64,000 nucleotides of DNA from Planctomicrobium piriforme (GTDB taxonomy: Bacteria; Planctomycetota; Planctomycetia; Planctomycetales; Planctomycetaceae). The stretch is taken from NCBI GenBank assembly GCA_945860955.1, contig CAMATH010000026.1:1-64000 (forward strand), in the 5' to 3' direction. Under the pieces are notes generated by a model. It had not been told where the DNA came from. It was given only the letters and a program-made list of their open reading frames with translations, and ran no database searches. Positions within the stretch are counted from its first letter, which is position 1, and the number at the start of each line of letters is the position of its first letter. The position numbers and the translations under genes were made by a program. Below, one piece after another: positions 35,760 to 46,596 of this stretch.

Positions 35760-36578
35760 CTAACGCTTTCCACACTTTTGTGGCGCAATGCCTTGGGATT
35801 CGCCGCGCGGCGGGGTATCGGTCGGCCTAGTCTTACCCGCTGCCGGTTTCGATTTCAATCCGGGAATCACGATCGGCCCCTGCCCGCGACGACGCGGCAA
35901 CTGCTTTCTGCCGCCAAACATCGACTTGACCGTAGTCGTCAGCCAGGTTACGCCGGTCTGATCGGGTGGCCCGACCCCCGAGGGAATATCTCCAAATGGA
36001 TTTGTGCGTCCGCGTTCCGTTCCCAAAAAAAACCACAGCGCGAAGCCCGCCATTAAGGCCAGCAGGGAAACCACCGCGATTGCCCCTGCGGCCCCAGCCT
36101 GTGTGCGCAACGACTCGATTTTGTCAAACAGCGAAGGCGTCGCGGTGGAGTTCTGGTTATCGGATTCCGACTCCCGTTCCGGTTTGGGCTTGGGGGAATT
36201 GGACGTGAATTCCGCAGAGGTAGACTCCACCTCGCTTGACACAAGCGTCAAATCCGCCCTCACCGTTGGCCATTGACCGTTGACTTTCGGTTTTCGTGCC
36301 GAACTATCGCTTCCCCCAAAAAAAGCCTGTCTTGCCGTTCGCGTGGGATCACTTCCGACGATTCCAGAATTCACCCCGCCTTCCGATTCACCGACACCGG
36401 CTTCGAATTTGGGGAGTTCCAGAGCGCGCCCTTCATTGAGCTGTTCGCGTCGAGGTTCCAACTCTTCACCAGCCGGGCCACCAGAGATCCTCCCCGCGCA
36501 GCCGAGTACCACCACTGTGACCGCGATGGCAAGTGCGGCGCGTGGTGCCGGAATCCCCAAGTTATAGTGTCCCCACAT
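35760..36578 (-). CDS. Putative lipoprotein with second membrane segment
   Basis: The start is placed at the ATG at 36578, which has a GGAAGGGG Shine-Dalgarno at proper distance, rather than 30 bp upstream. The product is 272 residues. The N-terminus has a hydrophobic stretch ending in VVVLGC, a plausible lipobox. Then comes a low-complexity, acidic Ser/Glu-rich region, a clear membrane helix (AGAIAVVSLLALMAGFALWFF) and a basic Pro-rich tail. I do not recognise the family. Close spacing to the exosortase gene suggests a shared operon and perhaps an accessory role in the same surface-protein pathway. Confidence 0.6.
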   Translation of the reverse strand: MWGHYNLGIPAPRAALAIAVTVVVLGCAGRISGGPAGEELEPRREQLNEGRALELPKFEAGVGESEGGVNSGIVGSDPTRTARQAFFGGSDSSARKPKVNGQWPTVRADLTLVSSEVESTSAEFTSNSPKPKPERESESDNQNSTATPSLFDKIESLRTQAGAAGAIAVVSLLALMAGFALWFFLGTERGRTNPFGDIPSGVGPPDQTGVTWLTTTVKSMFGGRKQLPRRRGQGPIVIPGLKSKPAAGKTRPTDTPPRGESQGIAPQKCGKR

Positions 36579-36833
36579 CAAAAACCCCTTCCGTATCCCA
36601 CAAGCCACTTCGAATGAATCAAAGACGCACTCCTACAATTTTATGCGTTGTCTTTTTTTTTCCAAGCCCCCGAAACGGAGTTTCCAGCAATTTCACACAG
36701 TCCACACACTTCACTAGTGTTCTTGTGAGCACATATCTTCCGGTGACTCGTCGTCGAAATTCGGGCAAATTCCGCCCCCAACGCAGGCTGAGGGTGTTTC
36801 GAAACGAAAAATGCAAAAACGAAAAAATAGTGG

Positions 36834-36862
36834 TTGACTCTCATGAAACCCGAATGTAGAAA
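36834..36862 (+). promoter_or_regulatory. Possible sigma-70-like promoter for the aroF leader
   Basis: TTGACT at 36834-36839 is followed 17 bp later by TAGAAA at 36857-36862. The -35 box is good and the -10 box is weak. It would start a transcript near 36869 that contains the short leader ORF. Confidence 0.35.
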
Positions 36863-36983
36863 GGTAGAGCGTACGGAGCCGTTGGTCAGACGTGGCCAGG
36901 CTGGATGTAAAACCGTGAGTAGGCGTCACAGTGGAAACGCCGAAACCGGGTGGTCCCCCGTTCGGAAGGAGGTGGTTTAGTAT

Positions 36984-37016
36984 ATGTGTTGTACTTCCCA
37001 GAGGTGTGCTGCCTGA
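36984..37016 (+). CDS. Very short Cys-rich leader ORF (MCCTSQRCAA)
   Basis: ATG at 36984 opens a ten-codon ORF, MCCTSQRCAA, ending in TGA. A near-perfect Shine-Dalgarno (AAGGAGG at 36966-36972) lies 11 bases upstream in a region with no other gene. Three of ten residues are cysteine, two of them adjacent, which is what a translation-sensing attenuator for cysteine or sulphur supply would look like. Its last three codons form one arm of a 9-bp inverted repeat. Against the idea, the next gene is DAHP synthase, for which an aromatic-residue leader would be expected. Chance cannot be excluded for so short an ORF. Confidence 0.4.
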   Translation: MCCTSQRCAA

Positions 37017-37081
37017 TAAGCAGTTGACGGGCTGCGAAGTGTTGTCTCGTCGATCTCTGTCGGAGCAACCGCTCAGGCAGC
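37008..37081 (+). promoter_or_regulatory. 9-bp inverted repeat joining the leader ORF end to downstream RNA
   Basis: GCTGCCTGA at 37008-37016, the end of the leader ORF, is matched exactly by TCAGGCAGC at 37073-37081. A ribosome paused on or released from the leader would open or allow this pairing. Shorter competing pairings (CTGC/GCAG) occur inside. Confidence 0.45.
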
Positions 37082-37332
37082 GTGAAAACCTTTCCTGGAT
37101 TGTTTGATGTTGATCTGATTGATGTCAGGTCGATTGATTTCAGCCGGGAAATCGTTCAGCGGTCTTGTCGCTGGATCGAGTATCTACGGAACCCAGCAAC
37201 AAGTTCTTCCTCCTTTTGTCGACCGTCTTGTGAACAACCGATTCGATAGCGTGAACCCAGCCTTTCCGGCCGCAACGTGCGGTCAGTGGTGGCGGTTTAC
37301 CTATTTTTATCGGAGCTCCCAGGGCTCGACGC

Positions 37333-37392
37333 GATGTGCGGTTTGCTGAACACCGCCACACAAACGTGACTCGTGACAGGCCCTGAGATCTC
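37333..37392 (+). repeat. 60-bp repeat flanking aroF, upstream copy
   Basis: This segment matches 38623-38682 at 49 of 60 positions with no gaps, including the blocks GAACACCGCCA, GACTCGTGAC and GAGATCTC. Its right end overlaps the left arm and loop of the terminator at 37376-37419. Confidence 0.75.
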
Positions 37393-37419
37393 CGGATTTC
37401 AGGGCCTGTTTTTGTTTTT
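37376..37419 (+). terminator. Strong intrinsic terminator upstream of aroF
   Basis: ACAGGCCCTGA at 37376-37386 pairs perfectly with TCAGGGCCTGT at 37399-37409 and runs into TTTTTGTTTTT (37409-37419). It lies 90 bp before the DAHP synthase start on the same strand and has no ordinary gene in front of it, so it ends either a small RNA or an attenuated leader transcript. Confidence 0.88.
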
Positions 37420-37508
37420 ACCCTTCCCGTTTTTCAACCCCGCCGTTTTCAACCCACCATCCGCCAGCGCACTGCTTCGCATCAGACTGGCCTGTCGAGG
37501 AGTCAATT

Positions 37509-38522
37509 ATGATCGTCGTTCTCAAGCCGCTCTGTTCCCAAACCACCATCGAACGACTTACCCGGCGGATCGAAGAACTGGGAATGAAGCCCCATATCAT
37601 CATCGGGGTCGAGCGGACAGTCATAGCCGCCACCGGTCCGGAACGCGAAGGAATGCAGGCTGAGCTGGAAGCCGACCAGGAAGTCGAGCGGGTCATGCCG
37701 ATTCTGGCCCCCTATAAAATCGCCAGTCGTGAAACCCGCAGAGATCCCACGGTGATCACCGTGGGCAGCCTGACGATCGGCGGTGGAACAATTGGCGTGA
37801 TCGCCGGGCCGTGTTCCGTGGAAGGGGAGGAGTCGATCATCGAAATCGCGAAGATCGTCAAGGCGGCGGGAGCGACTGCGTTGCGCGGAGGCGCATTCAA
37901 ACCCCGCACCAGCCCTTACGCCTTCCAGGGAATGAAGGAAAAGGGACTGGAATTCCTGGCAGCCGCCCGCGAAGTGACCGGGCTTGCGATTGTCACCGAA
38001 GTCATGACCCCCCATCATGTCGAACTCGTCGCGAAATACTCCGACGTGTTGCAGATCGGCGCTCGCAACATGCAGAACTATCACCTGCTGCAGGCGGTTG
38101 GCGAAACCCGGAAGCCGGTGCTTTTGAAGCGGGGACCGTCAGCGACCATCGAAGAATTCCTGCTGGCCGCCGAGTACATTCTCGACCAGGGGAACCAGCA
38201 GGTGATTCTGTGCGAACGGGGAATTCGCACGTTCGAGACGCACACCCGGTTCACACTGCCACTCGCCACAGTCCCGTACCTCCGTGAGAAGACCCACCTG
38301 CCGATCGTCGTCGATCCCAGTCACGGGACGGGCGTCGCATCACTGGTCCCGTCCATGTCGGCCGCGTCGGTCGCCTGCGGAGCCGACGGCTTGATTCTTG
38401 AGGTCCACCAAAATCCGGCGAAAGCGGTGAGCGACGGAGCACAGACACTGAACCCGGCGCAGTTCGAAGCGACCATTGCGACGTGCCGCAAGGTGGCTGG
38501 GGCGTTGGGAAAAACGATGTAG
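37509..38522 (+). CDS. aroF: DAHP synthase (3-deoxy-7-phosphoheptulonate synthase)
   Basis: The 337-residue enzyme condenses phosphoenolpyruvate and erythrose 4-phosphate, the first step of aromatic amino-acid synthesis. Residues 1-75 form a ferredoxin-like (ACT-like) regulatory domain, as in Thermotoga and Bacillus type I-beta enzymes. The barrel carries the metal and substrate motifs [43 protein letters not shown] and VVDPSHGTG, and LILEVHQNP near the end. Length is typical of the Thermotoga type. It stands alone, between the upstream terminator and the second copy of a 60-bp repeat. The N-terminal domain suggests feedback inhibition by Tyr or Phe. Confidence 0.95.
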   Translation: MIVVLKPLCSQTTIERLTRRIEELGMKPHIIIGVERTVIAATGPEREGMQAELEADQEVERVMPILAPYKIASRETRRDPTVITVGSLTIGGGTIGVIAGPCSVEGEESIIEIAKIVKAAGATALRGGAFKPRTSPYAFQGMKEKGLEFLAAAREVTGLAIVTEVMTPHHVELVAKYSDVLQIGARNMQNYHLLQAVGETRKPVLLKRGPSATIEEFLLAAEYILDQGNQQVILCERGIRTFETHTRFTLPLATVPYLREKTHLPIVVDPSHGTGVASLVPSMSAASVACGADGLILEVHQNPAKAVSDGAQTLNPAQFEATIATCRKVAGALGKTM

Positions 38523-38622
38523 GATCGACTCCCGCCACTGTCGAGGGTCAAGGTCGCGTCGACGATGGTTTGTCGCTTTCGACTTTCCAACCCAGAATCG
38601 GATTCCATATCTCCACCGTCGT

Positions 38623-38682
38623 GATGTCCGGTCGGCGGAACACCGCCAGTCAATTGGGACTCGTGACCGGCCCGGAGATCTC
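38623..38682 (+). repeat. 60-bp repeat flanking aroF, downstream copy
   Basis: This is the partner of 37333-37392 (49 of 60 identical). It lies 100 bp after the aroF stop. No terminator hairpin follows this copy. The remaining sequence up to the GTPase start at 38817 shows nothing else. Confidence 0.75.
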
Positions 38683-38816
38683 ACGACGGAATTGGCATGG
38701 TTTCAGCGTCGCATTTTCCACTGAGCCGAATATAACCAAGCGCCGACAACCGCCTGCGGCGTAGTCCAAAACGACTTCAGGCTGACCTCCTACTTGACCG
38801 TCTCCCCAAAAATCTC

Positions 38817-39806
38817 ATGGCCGTCAACGCGACACCCCAGTACAAAAAAGCCGAAGAAGAGTATCGCCGCGCGCAGTCGGTGGACGAGCAGATTCGCTGT
38901 CTCGAGCTGATGCTGCAACTGCTCCCTAAACACAAAGCTTCCGAAAAGGTCCAGGCCGACCTGAAGACGAAGCTCAAAGAAGCGCGGGCCGAGCAACAGC
39001 AGGAGAAGTCGGCTCCCAAAAAGGGGAAGACGTTCAAATTCCCCCGGCAGGGGGCCGGTCAGGTGGTGATTGTCGGTGGCCCCAACGCGGGGAAGAGCCG
39101 TTTGCTCAAAGAGCTGACGAGCGCCACCCCCGAAGTCGCCCCTTATCCTTTTACCACCCGCGAACCGCAACCCGGAATGATGCCGTGGGAGGATGTTGTC
39201 ACCCAGTTGATCGACACTCCTCCAATCACCGACAGCATGTACGAAGTCTATCTGACGAACATCATCCGCTGCGCCGACGCGGTGCTACTCTGCTTCGACG
39301 GAAGTTCCGATGATGCCCCCGAGCAGACACTGCACGTCATCGAGCAGATTGAGTCGCGAAAGACCGTTCTCGGAACACAAACCGGTTTCGCCGACGACGA
39401 TTTTTCGAAGGTCTCGGTTCGGACTCTGTTCGTGGTGACTCACGCCGACGACCCGGGCTGTGCCGATCGGGTCGCTTTCTTTCGCGAGATGCTCCCCCGG
39501 GAATTCGAAACCATCGAAGTCGAATTCGACCGTCCCGACTCGATCGCTCTGCTACGTTCCAAGATCTATGAATTGCTGGGGGTGATGCGGATTTACACCA
39601 AGCAGCCTGGCAAACCGGCCGACCGAACCGCACCGTTCACGGTCCCCATCGGAGCCACGGTCGAAGAGCTCGCCGGCCGGGTACACAAGGATCTCGCCGA
39701 GAGCCTTACCCACGCCCGCATCTGGGGTTCGGGAGTTCACGACGGACAAAGTGTCGGCCGGGAACACGTCCTCTGCGACCGCGACCTGGTGGAACTGCAC
39801 GGGTGA
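38817..39806 (+). CDS. DRG/Obg-like GTPase with TGS domain
   Basis: The 329-residue protein starts with a helical, charged segment (YKKAEEEYRRAQSVDEQIRC) like that of DRG proteins. The G domain has G1 GGPNAGKSRLL, G2 PFTTREPQPG, G3 QLIDTPPI and a G4-like VTHAD in place of NKxD. The C-terminal about 75 residues form a TGS domain (FTVPIGATVEELAGRVHKDL ending in LVELHG). Such GTPases bind ribosomes or RNA. The altered G4 may change nucleotide specificity. It is a single gene, about 115 bp ahead of the serine hydrolase. Confidence 0.85.
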   Translation: MAVNATPQYKKAEEEYRRAQSVDEQIRCLELMLQLLPKHKASEKVQADLKTKLKEARAEQQQEKSAPKKGKTFKFPRQGAGQVVIVGGPNAGKSRLLKELTSATPEVAPYPFTTREPQPGMMPWEDVVTQLIDTPPITDSMYEVYLTNIIRCADAVLLCFDGSSDDAPEQTLHVIEQIESRKTVLGTQTGFADDDFSKVSVRTLFVVTHADDPGCADRVAFFREMLPREFETIEVEFDRPDSIALLRSKIYELLGVMRIYTKQPGKPADRTAPFTVPIGATVEELAGRVHKDLAESLTHARIWGSGVHDGQSVGREHVLCDRDLVELHG

Positions 39807-39922
39807 CCGGATCCGGCCGAAATCGTCATTCGATGTGCTGACTTGACATTCCCGATATCTGCCATTGAGATCAGCCACCGAGCTTTCACGACTTCAACGA
39901 TTGATCCCCCGGGAGACTGAGC

Positions 39923-41227
39923 ATGAACAATGGCCGGCGATTCTGGTTTGTCCGCGCATTGCTCTTGATCGCCTGGCTGGCGATGGCAACTGCGGTTCCT
40001 TCCACATCGGCATTTGGCCAGGCGCTTGCGGAGGCAGTTCCCGAATCGGTTGGATTATCGTCCAGTCGACTGACCCGACTGACCGCTGCGCTCGACGGAT
40101 ACGTCAGCCAGGGGCGGCTTCCCGGGGGGGTGGTCCTGGTCGCCCGAAAGGGAAAGGTCGCGTACCTCCAGGCATTCGGCCAGCTTGACCGCGAGACGAA
40201 CGTCGCCATGCCGCCGGACGCCATTTTCCGCATCGCGTCGCAAACGAAAGCGGTTGTCAGCGTCGGCGCAATGATTCTGCAGGAGGAGGGAAAACTACTG
40301 ATCACGGATCCGGTCGGGAAGTACATCCCCGAGTTTAAAGAAACCACGGTCGCGGTCCCCAAACCGGAAGGGGGATACGATGTCGTGAAAGCCAAACGTC
40401 CGATTGCGATTCGCGATCTGCTGACGCATACTGCGGGGATCGGTTACGGCAGTGGCCCGGCCCGAGACAAGTGGGTGGAAGCGGGGATCACCGGTTGGTA
40501 TTTCGCCGACCGGGATGAGCCAATCGCCGCCACGGTCGCCCGCATGGCCGCGCTCCCTTTCGATGCCCAGCCGGGTGAAAGCTATGTCTATGGTTACAAC
40601 ACCGACATCTTGGGGGTGGTGATCGAAAAGGCGAGCGGCAAGCCCCTGGACGAGTTCCTGACGACGAAGGTACTGGAGCCGCTCGGCATGAGTGACACCC
40701 ATTTTTATCTTCCGGAAGCGAAAAGCTCGCGTCTGGCGGTTGTCTATTCTCCCAAAGGAACCGACCAGTTGGCTGTCGCTCCCGGTCCGGGTGGGATGGA
40801 GGGGCAGGGGGCCTACGTTGAAGGTCCGCGAAAGAGTTTTTCGGGAGGGGCCGGCCTCCTGTCGACCGCGCGAGACTATGGCCGTTTCCTGCAGATGATG
40901 CTGAATGGCGGCGAACTCGATGGTCGACGCATTCTGTCGCGGAAGACCGTCGAACTGATGACCGTGAACCACCTTGGTACGGTGAAATTTCCCTGGAATT
41001 CCGGAACGGGTTTCGGTCTCGGCTTCTCGGTTCTCGAGGATGTCGGAACCCGCGGCACGCCCGGCACGATTGGCGAGTTTGGCTGGGGCGGTGCTTACCA
41101 TTCGACCTATTGGGTCGACCCGAAGGAGCAGCTTGTGGTCGTGTACTTCACCCAACTGCTCCCTGCGGGCAGTATCGACGACCACGGGAAACTGCGGACC
41201 CTGGTGTACCAGGCGATTGCGGACTGA
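39923..41227 (+). CDS. Secreted serine hydrolase, beta-lactamase class C family
   Basis: The 434-residue protein has a signal peptide (FVRALLLIAWLAMATAVPS ending near AFG). The catalytic SxxK motif is S106-Q-T-K109 in FRIASQTKAVVSVGAMI. Downstream TAGIGYG and YVYGYNTDILGVVIEKASG match the middle of the fold, and the C-terminal GFGLGFSVLED then FGWGGAYHSTYWVDP takes the place of the KTG region. Members act as esterases, D-aminopeptidases or penicillin-binding-like enzymes. True beta-lactam hydrolysis cannot be inferred. It is followed within about 50 bp by the propeller protein on the same strand, so the two may share a transcript. Confidence 0.88.
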   Translation: MNNGRRFWFVRALLLIAWLAMATAVPSTSAFGQALAEAVPESVGLSSSRLTRLTAALDGYVSQGRLPGGVVLVARKGKVAYLQAFGQLDRETNVAMPPDAIFRIASQTKAVVSVGAMILQEEGKLLITDPVGKYIPEFKETTVAVPKPEGGYDVVKAKRPIAIRDLLTHTAGIGYGSGPARDKWVEAGITGWYFADRDEPIAATVARMAALPFDAQPGESYVYGYNTDILGVVIEKASGKPLDEFLTTKVLEPLGMSDTHFYLPEAKSSRLAVVYSPKGTDQLAVAPGPGGMEGQGAYVEGPRKSFSGGAGLLSTARDYGRFLQMMLNGGELDGRRILSRKTVELMTVNHLGTVKFPWNSGTGFGLGFSVLEDVGTRGTPGTIGEFGWGGAYHSTYWVDPKEQLVVVYFTQLLPAGSIDDHGKLRTLVYQAIAD

Positions 41228-41278
41228 TGCGCCCCGCGCGGCGGGTGGTGTTGAACCGTTCTACTCTAGGAGATTCTC

Positions 41279-42832
41279 GTGGCGGCACTGAAACTTCGCT
41301 GGATTTGCCTGCTCTTCCTCGCCGGTGCGCACTTGGCTGCGGCGACTCCTTCCGCTGCGGCCGAACCGGCCGAGATCGGGTCGCGGCGCGAGTTGTTCGT
41401 CGAAGAATCTCTGATCGAACAGTTGTCTGGAAAGGCGGAATTGCGGCTACATCACCCCACCCCCCGTGAGGTGGCGATCACGTTCGAGTTGCCCTGGGAG
41501 GGAAACGCGAGTGGATATGCCACGGTGATCCCGGATGGCGACCGTTATCGAATGTACTATCGCGGTCACCGCTACATCATCGATCCTCCGCCGTTGCGAC
41601 AGGCACAGGCGGAGGTGGTCTGTTACGCCGAGAGTCCGGACGGTATCCACTGGGTCAAACCGAAACTCGGTCTGTTTGACTGGCCCCCCACGATGAACAA
41701 CACAGGGAGCAAGGAGAATAACATCCTGTGGCGCGGGGGATACGAAACGCATAACTTCGCGCCGTTCAAAGACTCCAATCCCGATTGTCCCCCGGATCAG
41801 CTCTTCAAAGCGGTGGGGGGAACGACCAGCAGCAAAGGACTGTTGACTTTCAAGTCCGCCGACGGAATTCACTGGTCGAAACTCAGCGAGGGACCAGTCG
41901 TCACCCAGGGGGCGTTCGATTCTCACAACACCGTGTTTTGGGACGCGGCACATCGTCGGTATTCGATGTATGTCCGGTACTTCAGCGAGGGAGAATTTCG
42001 CGGGATTCGCTCGATCGGCATGGCATATTCCCGCGATTTCACGACTTGGTCGGAACCCGTGGGACTGAGTTATCCCAATTCCCCGCCCCAGCAGATGTAT
42101 ACCAACCAGATTGCTCCGTACTACCGCGCTCCGCATTTGCTGCTGGGATTTCCCACACGGTTTGTATCGCGGCCGCTTTCAGACCATGCGAAGCGCCTCG
42201 AACCGGTCAAAACGCGTTCTCAATTCATCGCGTCACTTCAGGGAAGCAATGCCTACTCGGGAGCTGAGGTGACTGATGGCGTGTTCATGGCGAGTCGGAA
42301 TGGACTTTCGTTCCGGCGCTGGGACGAGGCGTTCCTGCGACCCGGGCCGCAGGGCGAAGGCCGCTGGATCTACGGCGATAACTACCAGAGCTACGGATTG
42401 TTTGAAACGAAGTCGGCAACACCAAACTGCCCCAACGACCTTTCAATGCATTTCAACGAAGGGTCGTGGCGGGATGACCTGCATCGTGTGAGGCGGTATA
42501 CCCTGCGATTGGATGGTTTCGTCTCGCTCAACGCTCCCTTGGCTGGAGGAGAACTCCTCACAAAACCGCTGAAATTCTTGGGAAAACGGCTGTCCCTCAA
42601 CTACGCCACCTCCGCCGCTGGCAGCCTGCGTGTTGAAATCCAGGATTCCGAGGGGTCACCAATCCCAGGATACTCTCTGGCTGACGCCGACGAACTGTTC
42701 GGCGATTCCATCGACGAAACGGCGCGTTGGAACGGGCGGAGCGATGTTGGGGAACTCGTCGGCCGGGTCGTGCGGCTGAAGTTTGTTTTGGCTGATGGCG
42801 ACCTGTATTCCTACCAGTTCCCAAAAGACTGA
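41279..42832 (+). CDS. Secreted five-bladed propeller protein, glycosidase-like
   Basis: The GTG start at 41279 follows an AGGAG Shine-Dalgarno. The 517-residue protein has a signal peptide (LRWICLLFLAGAHLAAAT). Repeated propeller blades contain GDRYRMYYRGHRY, ESPDGIHWVKPKLG, KSADGIHWSKLSEGP, RYSMYVRYFSEGEF and AYSRDFTTWSEP. This pattern is seen in the arabinanase/levansucrase (GH32/43/68) fold. A C-terminal beta-sandwich-like part starts near residue 405 (YTLRLDGFVSLNAPLAGGELLT). Planctomycetes have many such proteins of unknown substrate, and I cannot assign catalytic acids. It probably acts on extracellular glycans. Confidence 0.75.
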   Translation: MAALKLRWICLLFLAGAHLAAATPSAAAEPAEIGSRRELFVEESLIEQLSGKAELRLHHPTPREVAITFELPWEGNASGYATVIPDGDRYRMYYRGHRYIIDPPPLRQAQAEVVCYAESPDGIHWVKPKLGLFDWPPTMNNTGSKENNILWRGGYETHNFAPFKDSNPDCPPDQLFKAVGGTTSSKGLLTFKSADGIHWSKLSEGPVVTQGAFDSHNTVFWDAAHRRYSMYVRYFSEGEFRGIRSIGMAYSRDFTTWSEPVGLSYPNSPPQQMYTNQIAPYYRAPHLLLGFPTRFVSRPLSDHAKRLEPVKTRSQFIASLQGSNAYSGAEVTDGVFMASRNGLSFRRWDEAFLRPGPQGEGRWIYGDNYQSYGLFETKSATPNCPNDLSMHFNEGSWRDDLHRVRRYTLRLDGFVSLNAPLAGGELLTKPLKFLGKRLSLNYATSAAGSLRVEIQDSEGSPIPGYSLADADELFGDSIDETARWNGRSDVGELVGRVVRLKFVLADGDLYSYQFPKD

Positions 42833-42847
42833 CCAGAGAGACAGCCA

Positions 42848-43045
42848 TCAAACTGCGGCGGAAATATCGGCTGCGATAGACACACAGCCAAACGCCACCG
42901 CGACCGACACTGCGCAGATCAACAACACGAATCTCCAGCCCAAAGAGATTCCCCGGGCAGCTTTTGCGATTAACAACCCAACCGCGAAAACCGGTAAGAC
43001 TCCCGAAATCAGGAGCAATACCGGGATCGCGTTCAAGGCCAACAC
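42848..43045 (-). CDS. Small membrane protein downstream of sdhB
   Basis: The GTG start at 43045 lies five bases after the sdhB stop. The 65-residue product has two hydrophobic segments (AIPVLLLISGVLPVFAVGLLI and FVLLICAVSVAVAFGCVSI). Placement right after sdhCAB suggests a cotranscribed membrane protein, but no Shine-Dalgarno is obvious and the family is unknown to me. Confidence 0.4.
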   Translation of the reverse strand: MLALNAIPVLLLISGVLPVFAVGLLIAKAARGISLGWRFVLLICAVSVAVAFGCVSIAADISAAV

Positions 43046-43050
43046 TGCGA

Positions 43051-43811
43051 TTACGTCAGCCCGACAACTGTCGCGCGAATGTATTCGCGGTTCAATCGGG
43101 CGATGTTCTCGACCGAGATGCCCACGGGACAGGCCGCTTCACACTCATTGGTGTTCGTGCAACCGCCGAAGCCCTCAGAATCCATCTGGGCGACCATTCC
43201 CTGGACCCGTTGCGTTCGTTCCGGCTGCCCCTGGGGCAACAGCGCCAGTTGCGACACCTTGGCAGACACAAACAGCATCGCCGACGCGTTCTTGCAGGCC
43301 GCCACACACGCGCCGCAACCAATGCAGGTCGCCGCCTCAAACGCCTTGTCGGCGTTTTCTTTGGGAATCAGAATGGCGTTGCCGTCGGGAGCGTTGCCGG
43401 TGTTGACCGTAACATAACCCCCTTTGGTCATGATCCGATCAAACGCCGAGCGATCGACCACCAGATCCCGCAACACCGGGAACGGCTTCGCCCGCCACGG
43501 TTCAATGACGATCGTGTCACCGTCCTTGAACTTCCGCATGTGGAGCTGGCAGGTCGTCGTCTTCCGTTCCGGACCATGCGCCTGGCCGTTGATCATCAGG
43601 CTGCACATGCCACAGATTCCCTCGCGGCAATCGTGATCAAACGCGACCGGCTCTTCGCCGTTGATGATCAACTGCTCGTTGAGGACGTCGAGCATCTCGA
43701 GGAACGACTGATCCGGCGAGATGCTGTGCACTTTGTACGTGCGGAATTCACCAGCCGAGGTGGGGTTTGCCTGACGCCAAACCTTCAGCGTCAGACTCAT
43801 CGTCGGGCTCA

Positions 43812-43812
<1 letters not shown>
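43051..43812 (-). CDS. sdhB: Succinate dehydrogenase iron-sulfur subunit
   Basis: The 253-residue subunit passes electrons from SdhA flavin to quinone. The [2Fe-2S] ligands are in [20 protein letters not shown] with a later CQLH. The [4Fe-4S]/[3Fe-4S] motifs are [13 protein letters not shown] and [16 protein letters not shown]. It starts inside the sdhA stop (TAATG overlap). The type resembles the epsilon-proteobacterial/Bacteroides fumarate reductase-like B group with one cytochrome subunit. Confidence 0.95.
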
Positions 43813-45743
<1,931 letters not shown>

Positions 45744-45756
45744 GTCTTAAGTACCT

Positions 45757-46428
45757 TCACTTCGAATGAAACGCCCAGGCCCACAGCGGAAAGCTGGAGA
45801 AGCCCAGAGCGACGACCAGTGCGAACAGGGTGCTCAGCGTTTTCACCCCGGAATTGTACTTCGGATGATTGAAGCCCAACGTCTGAAAGGCGCTTTGGAC
45901 GCCGTGCAGCACATGGTATCCCAGCGCGAAGCTGCCAATGATGTAGACAATGGCTGTCAACGGATCCCGCAGCAGAATCTGAGCCTTTGCGAAGGGGGTC
46001 TCACTCTCAACCGCCGGGTTTCGCAACTCGAACTTGAAGTCGCTCAAATGCAGCAGGAGGAACAGGAGAACGACAATCCCCGTTCCGTACATGACGGAAG
46101 AGGCGGGCTTCAGAAACGGCCCCGGAGGGAGTTTGGACTGCCGCATTTCATAGCCGATGGGACGCGCCGCCCGGTTTTCCAGGGTCGTGCGGACCGCCGT
46201 CACCAAGTGCATCACAAATAGCAGCAACAACCCCACTTCCGCGATCGGAAGCAGCAGTTTCTGCGAGTGCAGCGCCTCGGCATAGTGGTTGTACTGCTCG
46301 GCACCGACGTACAACAGCAGATTCCCGCCCAGATGGGCCGCAAGGAAGCCACACAACGCCAGCCCGGTTATCGCCATCACCAGCTTTTTGCCGATGGACG
46401 AACTGAAAGCTTTGATCACCCAGCTCAA
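45757..46428 (-). CDS. sdhC: Succinate dehydrogenase cytochrome b558 subunit
   Basis: The 223-residue protein has five membrane helices. Candidate haem-ligand histidines lie in GFLAAHLGGNLLL, LLFVMHLVTAVR, LFLLLHLSDF and GYHVLHGVQSAF, as in the two-haem b558 family. It anchors SdhAB and reduces or oxidises quinone. It is the first gene of the operon, 13 bp before sdhA. No sdhD is present or expected in this family. Confidence 0.92.
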   Translation of the reverse strand: MSWVIKAFSSSIGKKLVMAITGLALCGFLAAHLGGNLLLYVGAEQYNHYAEALHSQKLLLPIAEVGLLLLFVMHLVTAVRTTLENRAARPIGYEMRQSKLPPGPFLKPASSVMYGTGIVVLLFLLLHLSDFKFELRNPAVESETPFAKAQILLRDPLTAIVYIIGSFALGYHVLHGVQSAFQTLGFNHPKYNSGVKTLSTLFALVVALGFSSFPLWAWAFHSK

Positions 46429-46596
46429 GCGTTACTCCTTGCGATTCGGTCCGGAAACCACGCCCGGATTATAGAGACGGCTACGGAACCTTCAATGCAG
46501 TCGGGCCGGGAGGGGAATCTACCGGTTTTTCGCAGGGATTCCACGGATCCGGGAAGGGACGCGAACCAAAAAACCCGGAAATGGGAATGAAAATTG

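Noticed and set aside
36850-37420. The gene-poor region as RNase P RNA, tmRNA or SRP RNA
   Set aside because: I looked for the conserved cores of each and found none.
39923-41227. Beta-lactam resistance gene
   Set aside because: The SxxK motif is shared by many esterases and peptidases of this fold, and nothing points to beta-lactam hydrolysis.
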